Shown one piece after another: positions 44,641 through 52,700 of a stretch of DNA of 64,000 bases. The position numbers and the translations under genes were made by a program. The notes beneath the pieces were generated by a model that had not been told where the DNA came from, did no database searches, and saw only the letters and a program-made list of their open reading frames with translations. How positions within the stretch are numbered: position 1 is the stretch's first letter; every line of letters starts with the position of its first letter. This DNA comes from Pedobacter paludis (GTDB taxonomy: Bacteria; Bacteroidota; Bacteroidia; Sphingobacteriales; Sphingobacteriaceae). The stretch covers positions 1-64,000 of the forward strand of contig NZ_QGNY01000009.1 in NCBI RefSeq assembly GCF_003173575.1, in the 5' to 3' direction.

Positions 44641-46089
44641 ATGAAATACTTTTTCACTGCGCTTATTATTTGCTCCGTTTCCCTTGCGAATGCCCAAGAT
44701 AAATTTGGCGATGTTTTTAATAAAATAAATTCAGATGTTCAACAGAATTCTAAAGCATATCAAACCCTTAAATATGAAACCGAAACCATTGGCCACCGTT
44801 TAACAGGCTCTCCAAATGGAGCTAAAGCAGAGCAATATGCGTATGATTTATTAAAATCCTACGGCTGTGAGGTTAAATTTCAACCCTTTGAAGTAGAAAG
44901 CTGGAGCAGAAAAACAATCAGTGTAGAAATTGGGCCAAATCAAAATAGCTTAGCTAAAATGAAAGCGGTAACACTTGCGCATTCTCCTGTTAGTGCAGAT
45001 CTTACAGGGGAAATTGTTGATGTTGGAAATGGTTTGGAAAGTGACTATCAGATAAATCCAGAAAAAATCAAAGGTAAAATTGCATTAATTTATTTGGGCG
45101 TTTTAGCTGGCTCTCCCGCCGGAACAAAATCCTTGCATCGATCAGAAAAAACAGCTATTGCCACAAAGTATGGTGCAAAAGGTGTAATTATAATCAATAC
45201 CGTGAAAGATGGTGTTTTACTAACGGGAACAGCATCAGTTACTGGCAAATTAATCCCAATTCCAGCTGTGTGTATTGGCTTAGAAGATGGAATGGCATTG
45301 AAAGAGAAACTAAAATCTCAAGTTCAAGTCGTCCACATCGCTATGACGAATTTCTCCGGGATGATCAAAGCTAGAAATGTTGTGGCAACATTTAAAGGTA
45401 CGGAGCTACCGAAAGATAAAATTGTAGTAGGTGGACACTTGGATAGCTGGGATTTGGCAACCGGAGCAATAGATAATGGAATAGGCTCTTTCGCTGTTAT
45501 GGACATGGCTCGTACCTTTAAAAAACTAAACTTAAAAACCAAACGAACGGTAGAATTTGTTTTGTTCATGGGTGAAGAACAAGGCTTACTAGGATCTAAA
45601 GCTTATATCGATCATGCTAAAAAAGAAGGAAATTTAAGTCAGGTTAAGTTTATGCTTAATTATGATATGACCAACGATCCCAAAGGTTTCTCCACTTCGA
45701 GATCAGAAATGAAAGATTTATTCACTTCTTGGGGTGCGGACATAGTTAAAATCGATACCGGATTTAAAAATTTATTTAATGCTGGGGCTGGATTACATAG
45801 TGATCATCAACCCTTTATGTTAGAAGGAATACCGACAGGCGGTGGCTTTGGCGGGAAACTACCTAATAATTCTGGTCCTTACTACCACTCAGATGGAGAC
45901 TCATTTAAATTGGTAGATGAGCAAGAGCTTAAAAATACTGTCCGCTTCAGTGCTATGCTTACTTATGCTTTGGCCAATACACCAAAAATTCCTGTTGGTG
46001 TTCAAGGTGAAGAAGAATTAAGAGCTTTTTTAGAATCGCAAAATTTAAAAGAACCGTTAACCATTGCAGGAGAATGGAGGTGGAAATAG
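44641..46089 (+). CDS. M28 family peptidase (carboxypeptidase Q-like)
   Basis: 482 residues with a signal peptide (1-18, ending ANAQ). A PA-type insert spans about 110-240. Zinc ligands of the M28 fold are visible: G-G-H-L-D-S-W-D near 264-271, G-A-I-D-N-G-I-G near 276-283, M-G-E-E-Q-G near 309, N-Y-D-M-T near 340, and Y-Y-H-S-D-G-D near 414. The order matches plasma glutamate carboxypeptidase (carboxypeptidase Q)-like enzymes, which cut C-terminal residues or dipeptides. It probably works in the periplasm. Confidence 0.9.
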   Translation: MKYFFTALIICSVSLANAQDKFGDVFNKINSDVQQNSKAYQTLKYETETIGHRLTGSPNGAKAEQYAYDLLKSYGCEVKFQPFEVESWSRKTISVEIGPNQNSLAKMKAVTLAHSPVSADLTGEIVDVGNGLESDYQINPEKIKGKIALIYLGVLAGSPAGTKSLHRSEKTAIATKYGAKGVIIINTVKDGVLLTGTASVTGKLIPIPAVCIGLEDGMALKEKLKSQVQVVHIAMTNFSGMIKARNVVATFKGTELPKDKIVVGGHLDSWDLATGAIDNGIGSFAVMDMARTFKKLNLKTKRTVEFVLFMGEEQGLLGSKAYIDHAKKEGNLSQVKFMLNYDMTNDPKGFSTSRSEMKDLFTSWGADIVKIDTGFKNLFNAGAGLHSDHQPFMLEGIPTGGGFGGKLPNNSGPYYHSDGDSFKLVDEQELKNTVRFSAMLTYALANTPKIPVGVQGEEELRAFLESQNLKEPLTIAGEWRWK

Positions 46090-46227
46090 TTCATGTGTGT
46101 ATCTTATTTTAAATAAAGCTTGATAAGTTGATTATTATCAATAAGAATTTGACAAAAATCTTCTAAAATCGTAGTATTACTGATACAAATTATTGGAATA
46201 TAGCAAAGTTAACCTTAGCTTTGCTAT

Positions 46228-46836
46228 ATGAAAAGGGCGCTATACATTGTAACATTTATTTTGTCGGGGTTAAGTTATTCTGTTTTTGCTCAGAATGTTA
46301 CCCCTATTGTTAATCAAGTAAATGGAACAGATGCCATCGCTAAATTGCGAGATGCGAGGTATACCTTCAATAAGTCGCTTATAAAAACTAAAGCACCCAA
46401 AATAAGCTCACTTCCACAATCTGAATATATTTTTAACAGACCTGGTACCCACACCGTTTTATTTGAAGGTGTTAAATTTGTTGTAAAGGAAAATAACGTA
46501 GTTTCTATTAATGGAATTACTGCTTCTAACGAGGCATTAGCAGTGGTAACCGAAAAACTAATGACCTTAGACAGGTTACAGTTCTTTTATAGCGAAAAAT
46601 CTAACCAGGAATATTTAAGCGCTGTTAGAAATCTGCCATATATTTATAACTCTGATAGACAATTTTTTTCTGCACTGAAGATATTAAATACCACGGTTAG
46701 ACATATTGCGGCTTTGGCAAAACCAAAAACTTCCAAAATAGCTTTCGAGCTTGGCATAGCAAAATTGCGTGAACCAAATATAGACAAATCAGTTTTGACC
46801 AAAGATTTTCAAACAACAAGCCTTACAGCTAAATAG
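46228..46836 (+). CDS. Secreted protein of unknown function
   Basis: 202 residues with a signal peptide (about 1-21, ending VFAQ). The mature part is mixed alpha/beta with a central V-L-F-E-G-V-K-F-V-V-K-E-N-N strand pair and a helical C-terminus. I recognise no domain. It stands between an M28 peptidase gene and a convergent CBS gene, 138 bp after the former. No function is proposed. Confidence 0.65.
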   Translation: MKRALYIVTFILSGLSYSVFAQNVTPIVNQVNGTDAIAKLRDARYTFNKSLIKTKAPKISSLPQSEYIFNRPGTHTVLFEGVKFVVKENNVVSINGITASNEALAVVTEKLMTLDRLQFFYSEKSNQEYLSAVRNLPYIYNSDRQFFSALKILNTTVRHIAALAKPKTSKIAFELGIAKLREPNIDKSVLTKDFQTTSLTAK

Positions 46837-46877
46837 AATTCAGGTTTATTGGGTGTTTTTTTGGTAGATAAGTTTGT

Positions 46878-47306
46878 CTAACCACTGATGTAGCTTTCTA
46901 ACTGAGAAATGGTTTGTTTCTGATCTGCGATAATAAATTTCACTACATCCCCGATCGAAACCATTCCTTTTACCTCGTTATTTTCTACAATTGGTAAATG
47001 CCGAATGTGTTTTTCTGTCATCAATTCCATGCAATAATCGATAGTGTCTCTTAAGCTAATGGTAATTAGGTTGGCCGTCATTACTTCATTAATCAAAGTA
47101 TCTTTTGATGATTTGCCCTGAAGAATTATTTTCCTAGCATAATCCCGTTCCGTAAAAATACCCAAGAGTTTTTCATTTTCCATGACCAAAACCGCACTGA
47201 TGTTTTTATCAGTCATTACTTTTAAGGCATCCAACACAGAAACATTTTCTGCTACAGAGATTATTCTGGCTTGCTTAGTATCAAGCATGTGTTTAACTGA
47301 TTTCAT
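46878..47306 (-). CDS. CBS domain protein
   Basis: 142 residues made of two CBS motifs forming one Bateman module (about 10-68 and 77-135). Landmarks: S-A-V-L-V-M-E-N-E near 37-45, G-I-F-T-E-R-D-Y near 49-56, H-L-P-I-V-E-N near 103-109, G-M-V-S-I-G-D near 113-119. CBS modules bind adenine nucleotides such as AMP, ATP or S-adenosylmethionine and act as energy sensors. There is no attached enzyme domain, so it may regulate another protein. Confidence 0.9.
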   Translation of the reverse strand: MKSVKHMLDTKQARIISVAENVSVLDALKVMTDKNISAVLVMENEKLLGIFTERDYARKIILQGKSSKDTLINEVMTANLITISLRDTIDYCMELMTEKHIRHLPIVENNEVKGMVSIGDVVKFIIADQKQTISQLESYISG

Positions 47307-47463
47307 AATTGTTTAATTTGGTTTAAACAATTTATGAAATAAATAACTGAAAATCAAAGTTTTATTTTTCGATTTGAAATTAGTTGCACCCTCGAGCAAT
47401 TCTTGCATTATATCCATACTTGATGTATTTACAGGCAATGCTTTAACATTTAAGGAAAAACAC

Positions 47464-47471
47464 TATATTTG
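47464..47471 (+). promoter_or_regulatory. Bacteroidota -7 box before the ahcY leader RNA
   Basis: TATATTTG is a full match to TAnnTTTG. It would start a transcript at about 47478, just before the first hairpin of the structured leader. No convincing -33 element was seen. Confidence 0.5.
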
Positions 47472-47477
47472 TCGCGT

Positions 47478-47537
47478 CCCTGAAAGCTTCCACTTTTCAG
47501 GAATACTAAAGCCTTTCAGCAATGAGAGGCTTTTTTT
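47478..47537 (+). ncRNA. Candidate structured leader or small RNA upstream of ahcY
   Basis: Hairpin 1: CCTGAAA (47479-47485) pairs with TTTCAGG (47495-47501). Terminator: AAAGCCTTTC (47508-47517) pairs with GAGAGGCTTT (47524-47533), then T7. CTGAAAG (47480-47486) can instead pair with CTTTCAG (47513-47519), which would break both, the logic of an attenuator. The hairpin-1 loop GCTT (47486-47489) could also pair with AAGC (47509-47512), an H-type pseudoknot. It may be a riboswitch-like attenuator or a free small RNA, as ahcY appears to have its own promoter downstream. It matches no riboswitch I know. Confidence 0.45.
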
Positions 47538-47659
47538 ATGCTTTAGATTTCTTTGAATTTAAATAATCAAGATTCAGGGTAAAAGCTTTCAAGTGATTAT
47601 TTTACACTACCCAAACCAGCCTGCTCTTTTAATTATTTGGCTTTCACAAAGCTATGCCG

Positions 47660-47667
47660 TAACTTTG
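47660..47667 (+). promoter_or_regulatory. ahcY proximal promoter
   Basis: TAACTTTG matches TAnnTTTG. TTTG at 47636-47639, 20 bp upstream, fits the -33 element. It lies 23 bp before the ahcY ATG. Confidence 0.55.
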
Positions 47668-47690
47668 CATCACATTTAAAACAATAAATT

Positions 47691-49007
47691 ATGTCATCAG
47701 TAGAGACAACTTACATTCCTTACAAAGTTAAGGACATTTCACTGGCAGAATGGGGCCGTAAAGAAATCGAATTGGCCGAAGCAGAAATGCCGGGCTTAAT
47801 GAGTTTACGTAAAGAATTCGGTCCAACGCAACCGTTAAAAGGTGCCCGTATTGCAGGCTGTCTGCATATGACTATCCAAACGGCTGTATTAATCGAAACA
47901 TTAACGGCTTTGGGTGCTGAAGTTACCTGGTCGTCATGCAATATTTTTTCTACTCAGGATCATGCTGCCGCTGCAATTGCTGCTGCAGGTATTCAGGTTT
48001 ATGCATGGAAAGGCTTAAACGAGGAAGAATTCGACTGGTGCATTGAGCAGACTTTACATTTTGGCCCAGAGCAACAGCCTCTTAACATGATTTTAGATGA
48101 TGGTGGCGATTTGACCAATATGGTTTTCGACAGATATCCAGAGCTTATTGCTGCAATAAAAGGATTATCTGAAGAAACTACAACCGGTGTTCACCGTTTG
48201 TACGAAAGAATGAAAAACGGAACATTGCACACACCTGCAATCAACGTTAACGATTCGGTAACTAAATCTAAGTTCGATAACAAATACGGCTGTCGCGAAT
48301 CACTTGTTGACGCAATCCGCCGTGCTACAGACGTAATGATGGCCGGTAAAGTTGCTGTTGTTTGTGGATATGGTGATGTGGGTAAAGGTTCTGCAGAATC
48401 TTTAAGCTCACAGGGTGTACGTGTAATTGTTACCGAAATCGATCCAATCTGTGCTTTACAGGCTGCAATGGAAGGTTACGAAGTTAAAAAACTGGCTACT
48501 GCAATTAAAGAAGCTGATATCGTTGTAACAACAACAGGCAACTGTGATATCGTTCGCGAACAGCATTTTAGAGCATTAAAAGATAAAGCGATCGTTTGTA
48601 ACATCGGTCACTTCGACAACGAAATCGATATGGCGTGGTTAAACGGAAACTATGGCGATACCAAAGTTGAGATCAAACCACAGGTTGATAAATATACGAT
48701 TGACGGTAAAGATTTAATCATTTTGGCTGAAGGCCGATTGGTTAACTTAGGCTGTGCAACTGGACACCCAAGTTTTGTAATGAGTAACTCGTTTACAAAC
48801 CAGACTTTGGCTCAGTTGGAACTTTGGACTAATGCTGCTGCTTATGAAAACAAGGTTTATACCTTGCCTAAGCATTTAGATGAAAAAGTTGCCCGTTTGC
48901 ACTTAGAAAAAATCGGTGTAGAGTTAGATGTATTGGATCAGCACCAGGCTGATTATATCGGTGTTCCGGTAGAAGGTCCTTTCAAGGCAGATACATATAG
49001 ATATTAA
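47691..49007 (+). CDS. ahcY: Adenosylhomocysteinase
   Basis: 438 residues, normal length. It hydrolyses S-adenosylhomocysteine to homocysteine and adenosine, removing the product inhibitor of methyltransferases. The substrate region includes L-H-M-T-I-Q-T-A near 56-63 and S-S-C-N-I-F-S-T-Q-D near 80-89. The NAD+ motif G-Y-G-D-V-G-K-G is at about 226-233. G-H-P-S-F-V-M-S-N-S-F near 356-366 and the C-terminal K-A-D-T-Y-R-Y are conserved. It is preceded by a candidate attenuator RNA and a proximal promoter, and followed by a strong terminator. Confidence 0.98.
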   Translation: MSSVETTYIPYKVKDISLAEWGRKEIELAEAEMPGLMSLRKEFGPTQPLKGARIAGCLHMTIQTAVLIETLTALGAEVTWSSCNIFSTQDHAAAAIAAAGIQVYAWKGLNEEEFDWCIEQTLHFGPEQQPLNMILDDGGDLTNMVFDRYPELIAAIKGLSEETTTGVHRLYERMKNGTLHTPAINVNDSVTKSKFDNKYGCRESLVDAIRRATDVMMAGKVAVVCGYGDVGKGSAESLSSQGVRVIVTEIDPICALQAAMEGYEVKKLATAIKEADIVVTTTGNCDIVREQHFRALKDKAIVCNIGHFDNEIDMAWLNGNYGDTKVEIKPQVDKYTIDGKDLIILAEGRLVNLGCATGHPSFVMSNSFTNQTLAQLELWTNAAAYENKVYTLPKHLDEKVARLHLEKIGVELDVLDQHQADYIGVPVEGPFKADTYRY

Positions 49008-49043
49008 TAAAAAGATATTCAGATTTAGGTCTGGATTCAAACT

Positions 49044-49076
49044 AAGGGGATGTGCGATAAGCTCATCCCCTTTTTA
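49044..49076 (+). terminator. Rho-independent terminator after ahcY
   Basis: AAGGGGATG at 49044-49052 pairs with CATCCCCTT at 49064-49072, followed by T residues. Confidence 0.88.
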
Positions 49077-49166
49077 GTTTAAACCTATCGATGATTATAG
49101 ATTGTTCATAAAACTGGATAATCAATATCCCAATAATTAATATCTTTAGAATTAAATTTCACCAAA

Positions 49167-50114
49167 ATGAAAATATTATATATCGTGCCATTTGCCCTGA
49201 TGCTAAGTTGCTGTTCATCAGTCAAAAACCAAAATTCAACAGCATCTGCCAAACTAGATACCCAGCTGTTAAAAGATATTGAAGTTTTGTCTTCTGATGC
49301 CTATCAGGGAAGAAAAACCGGAACAAAAGGTGCAGAAATGGCAAGGGCTTATATTATAGAGCGCTTTCAAAAACTTGGATTAAAGTCTTATCCGCAACAC
49401 GTCAATTACGCTCAAGATTTCAAGTTCAAATCAAGAAATGCAGATGTTAACGGAACAAATATTATTGGATACATCCCTGGAAAGGGCAATAATGTAATTG
49501 TTGTTTCTGCACATTATGACCATTTAGGCGTAATTAAAGACGAAGTTTTTAATGGTGCGGATGATAATGCTTCGGGCACTGCAGGTTTGTTAAAAATTGC
49601 AGCCTACTTTGCTAAAAATAAACCAAACAATACAATTATCTTCGCTTCTTTTGATGCGGAAGAAATGGGTTTACAGGGTGCAAAAGCGTTTGTATCAAAT
49701 CCTCCGGTACCCATTAACACAATTTCCATCGATTTAAATATGGATATGATCAGCCATAGCGATAAGGCCGAACTATATGTTTGTGGAACCTTTAAATATC
49801 CCGATTTAAAAAAATACGTTGTTAATAATAATCCAAATATTAAGGTTTTATTTGGTCACGACGATCCTAAACTTGGTCATGACGATTGGACCAATCAGAG
49901 TGATCAGGGTGCATTCAACGCCAAAAATATCCCCTTTTTATATTTTGGTGTAGAGGATCATAAAGATTATCATAAAGCAACAGACGAATATTCCACCATC
50001 ACCAAGCCATTTTTTAGCGATGCGGCCGGTGCAGTTTTAGAAATTGTTAAAAACATCGATCGCCAGACTGGCCTACAAAAAACGCTTAAAGATAAAATGA
50101 TTATGAAAAATTAA
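49167..50114 (+). CDS. M28 family peptidase lipoprotein
   Basis: 315 residues. The signal ends L-S-C-C, so it is a likely lipoprotein (lipid-bearing Cys15 or 16). The M28 aminopeptidase core shows S-A-H116-Y-D-H-L-G, G-A-D-D-N-A-S-G near 131-138, F-D-A-E-E-M-G near 165-171, N-M-D-M-I-S near 192 and a final histidine near Y-H-K-A-T-D-E, the expected two-zinc set. It probably cleaves N-terminal residues of peptides in the periplasm. It is not co-transcribed with the other M28 gene at 44641 and is much shorter, without a PA insert. Confidence 0.9.
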   Translation: MKILYIVPFALMLSCCSSVKNQNSTASAKLDTQLLKDIEVLSSDAYQGRKTGTKGAEMARAYIIERFQKLGLKSYPQHVNYAQDFKFKSRNADVNGTNIIGYIPGKGNNVIVVSAHYDHLGVIKDEVFNGADDNASGTAGLLKIAAYFAKNKPNNTIIFASFDAEEMGLQGAKAFVSNPPVPINTISIDLNMDMISHSDKAELYVCGTFKYPDLKKYVVNNNPNIKVLFGHDDPKLGHDDWTNQSDQGAFNAKNIPFLYFGVEDHKDYHKATDEYSTITKPFFSDAAGAVLEIVKNIDRQTGLQKTLKDKMIMKN

Positions 50115-50134
50115 TTCACGCATAATTTAAAGCT

Positions 50135-50165
50135 AAACCTGTCCTAATCCGACAGGTTTTTTTTA
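50135..50165 (+). terminator. Rho-independent terminator after the M28 lipoprotein gene
   Basis: AAACCTGTC at 50135-50143 pairs with GACAGGTTT at 50151-50159, followed by a T run. Confidence 0.9.
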
Positions 50166-50220
50166 TGTCCAAAAATTTAAATAAAAAATAATAATCTGAT
50201 TTACAGATATTTATAAATAA

Positions 50221-50287
50221 ACTACAAAAATAGTTTGCAAACTATAAATATAGTCGTAACTTCAATTAAGCAAACTATAAAAATAGT
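50221..50287. promoter_or_regulatory. Three BlaI-type operator dyads
   Basis: ACTACAAAAATAGT (50221-50234), ACTATAAATATAGT (50241-50254) and ACTATAAAAATAGT (50274-50287) share ACTA(C/T)-N4-ATAGT arms. They lie directly before the BlaI-like ATG at 50292. This spacing of dyads fits repression of the blaI/blaR1-like operon by its own product. Confidence 0.75.
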
Positions 50288-50291
50288 TAAC

Positions 50292-50663
50292 ATGGTAAAA
50301 GAACTTACAAAAGCAGAAGAACAGGTTATGCTTATCCTTTGGGAAATGGGCGAAGGCTTGGTTAAAGATGTAATTGAAAAAATGAAAGCGCCCAAACCCG
50401 CATATAATACAGTATCAACTGTGATTAGAGTGTTAGAAGGCAAGGGATTTATAGACCACAAAGCAATTGGAAACACGTATATCTACTTCCCCATTGTAAA
50501 AGAAACTGATTATAAGCGTTTTGCATTTGATAAGGTGATGAATAATTACTTTGAAAATTCTTATGAAAGCTTGGTTTCTTTTCTTGTAAAGGAAAAAAGT
50601 TTAACGAAAGAAGAACTGAATGAAATTATCCAATTGGCAGAAAAACTAAAAAAAGATAAATAA
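50292..50663 (+). CDS. BlaI/MecI family transcriptional repressor
   Basis: 123 residues from the ATG at 50292. A TTG at 50235 is rejected because the region before 50292 is the operator. Winged helix of the BlaI/MecI/CopY type: L-T-K-A-E-E-Q-V-M-L-I-L-W near 5-17, A-Y-N-T-V-S-T-V-I-R-V-L-E-G-K-G-F near 38-54, then a dimerising helix. The stop overlaps by 1 bp the start of an M56 membrane peptidase gene, the usual sensor/repressor pair. No beta-lactamase gene is near, so the target genes are elsewhere. Confidence 0.93.
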   Translation: MVKELTKAEEQVMLILWEMGEGLVKDVIEKMKAPKPAYNTVSTVIRVLEGKGFIDHKAIGNTYIYFPIVKETDYKRFAFDKVMNNYFENSYESLVSFLVKEKSLTKEELNEIIQLAEKLKKDK

Positions 50664-52018
50664 TGAACGGGATATATTATTTACTCGAAGCCAATCTGTA
50701 CCTGATTATATTTTATGGATTTTACAGAGTGTTCTTGCATAAAGAAACCTTTTATGCATTAAATCGATATTATTTAATAGCCACATCAACCATTGCTTTT
50801 ACACTTCCCTTTTTGCAGATCGGATATTTAAAAAGGGAAATAGTGGTTATAGGTTATTCTGGCTTTGTTGAAATTCAACAAAAGCAATCATGGCTTAACA
50901 TCGAAAACATCTGCATGCTAGCCTATTTTCTAGTATGTCTCATTTTCATGTCAAAGATGGTTTGGGGATTGCTACATCTTAAAAACCTGATCAAAAGCTC
51001 GGAAAAAGCTAGGCAAAATGGAATCTTATTGATCGAAATCCCCAATTCAAAAAGGGCCTTTTCATTTTTCAATTGTCTGTTCATCGATCCAGAAATACCC
51101 CAAAAAAATACGGTTTTGAAGCATGAAATGGTTCATATTAAGCAGAAACATAGTTTAGATATCCTCTTATTCGAAATTATACAAATTACCAGTTGGTTTA
51201 ACCCGATCATTTATTTTATAAAAAACGACATCAAATTAATTCATGAATATTTAGCTGATGAAGAAACCACACTTCAGGATATTCCCAAATACGATTACGC
51301 GGTATTTCTGATTCAGAACTCTTATGGTAATCAAAATTTTTCACTTACTAACCAAATATTTAATTCATCTATTTTAAAAAACAGAATCAGTATGCTAAAT
51401 CAAAAGAAATCTGCAAATTGGGCAAGGCTCAGGTTGTTATTTATGCTTCCACTTATCGGCGGGATGTTATGTTTATCCACTATGGCTTTTACAAAAAGCT
51501 ATGGAACAATAGAAATTGGTGCTAAAAAAGAGATGTTGAGCATTGCCGTTCAAGATACAATTAAGAAGAAAGCGGATAAGAAAAAACTTCCCCCTCCGCC
51601 TCCAATTGAGCCACGCCCAAGAACAAAAAACCTATCAAAATCGAAGGTAGATCAGGTTCGTTTCCCTCCTCCAATTGTTAAAAAAGATGGAAAAAAACTT
51701 CCTCCACCACTGGTAATAGAGGATATCAAAAGGATACCGCCTCCACCTCCAGTTGAACCAAAATCGAATAAAAACAATGATAGCGAGATAATATATGGTG
51801 ATCCGATTCCTAATGAGGGAACCATAAACAAGAATTCGAAAACCATTTATGGCGATCCATCTCTTTCCTCAAAAAACAAAGAAATAAAGTTGGTTACCGT
51901 TACCGGATATCCTAATTCGAAAAGTAAGCCAAAAACAAAAGTTCAATCTTTAACAATTACTCCAATAAAGAGCAAACCGGAAGTTGTAATTATTGAAGAA
52001 CCAACAAAGAAACAATAG
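50663..52018 (+). CDS. BlaR1-like M56 membrane metallopeptidase without sensor domain
   Basis: 451 residues. Membrane helices lie at about 5-25, 35-53, 80-100 and 255-280. The zinc motif H154-E-M-V-H158, with E-Y-L-A-D-E near 196, defines an M56 peptidase domain facing the cytosol. The region after the last helix (about 285-451) is low complexity, with PPPPP and E-P-K-S-N runs; there is no penicillin-binding domain and no TonB domain. In BlaR1 the peptidase cleaves BlaI when a signal is sensed; here the sensing part is missing or replaced. Coupled to BlaI by a 1-bp overlap. Confidence 0.88.
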   Translation: MNGIYYLLEANLYLIIFYGFYRVFLHKETFYALNRYYLIATSTIAFTLPFLQIGYLKREIVVIGYSGFVEIQQKQSWLNIENICMLAYFLVCLIFMSKMVWGLLHLKNLIKSSEKARQNGILLIEIPNSKRAFSFFNCLFIDPEIPQKNTVLKHEMVHIKQKHSLDILLFEIIQITSWFNPIIYFIKNDIKLIHEYLADEETTLQDIPKYDYAVFLIQNSYGNQNFSLTNQIFNSSILKNRISMLNQKKSANWARLRLLFMLPLIGGMLCLSTMAFTKSYGTIEIGAKKEMLSIAVQDTIKKKADKKKLPPPPPIEPRPRTKNLSKSKVDQVRFPPPIVKKDGKKLPPPLVIEDIKRIPPPPPVEPKSNKNNDSEIIYGDPIPNEGTINKNSKTIYGDPSLSSKNKEIKLVTVTGYPNSKSKPKTKVQSLTITPIKSKPEVVIIEEPTKKQ

Positions 52019-52024
52019 GTCAGA

Positions 52025-52660
52025 TTATTGTGGTACGTAAACCACATATTTGGTTTCAAAGAAATCTTCCTCAAAATAAGCTGAAAGCGGATAAAGTTCT
52101 GCTTTCAGTTTTGATTCCTTAATCTCTTCTTCTAAATCGCCGCCTTTCAAATACAAAATCCCATTCGGAATGGCATTTATAGCATCCTTTTTGAACTTTC
52201 CTTGTATCCAAGGGTAAAACTCGCCCAATCGAGTAACCGCTCTAGAAACGATAAAATTAAACTTACCTTTAATCTGTTCTGCTCTTAAATGATCGGCCTT
52301 TAAGTTTTCCAAACCTAAGGCAGAAGCCACTTCCTTAACAACTTTAATCTTTTTTCCGATAGAATCTACCAGATGAAAATCAGTTTCTGGAAACAAAATC
52401 GCTAATGGAATCCCCGGAAATCCACCACCCGTACCTACGTCCAAAACATTTTCGCCAGGTTTAAATGTACATACTTTCGCTATCCCTAAAGAGTGCAGAA
52501 CGTGCCTTTCGTACAGTTCTTCTATATCCTTTCTTGATATTACATTGATTTGGGCATTCCAAAAACTATATAAATCGAAAAGTTGTGCAAACTGAGCAAT
52601 TTGCTTTTCGGTTAAATTGGGAAAATATTTTAAAACGATATCGGGCTTAACTTCAGACAT
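52025..52660 (-). CDS. rsmG: 16S rRNA (guanine(527)-N(7))-methyltransferase RsmG
   Basis: 211 residues, usual length. The SAM-binding motif V-L-D-V-G-T-G-G-G-F-P-G-I-P is at about 70-83, N-V-I-S-R near 38-42, and F-I-V-S-R-A-V near 132-138. RsmG methylates N7 of G527 in 16S rRNA; its loss gives low-level streptomycin resistance. The gene ends 7 bp from the stop of the M56 gene on the opposite strand. Confidence 0.95.
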   Translation of the reverse strand: MSEVKPDIVLKYFPNLTEKQIAQFAQLFDLYSFWNAQINVISRKDIEELYERHVLHSLGIAKVCTFKPGENVLDVGTGGGFPGIPLAILFPETDFHLVDSIGKKIKVVKEVASALGLENLKADHLRAEQIKGKFNFIVSRAVTRLGEFYPWIQGKFKKDAINAIPNGILYLKGGDLEEEIKESKLKAELYPLSAYFEEDFFETKYVVYVPQ

Positions 52661-52700
52661 AACATTGATAAAATTAATTTCCGCTTTTGCGGATGTGGAA

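Noticed and set aside
47478..47537. Known SAM, SAH or preQ1 riboswitch upstream of ahcY
   Set aside because: The consensus elements I know of for these classes are not present; kept only as an unclassified structured RNA.
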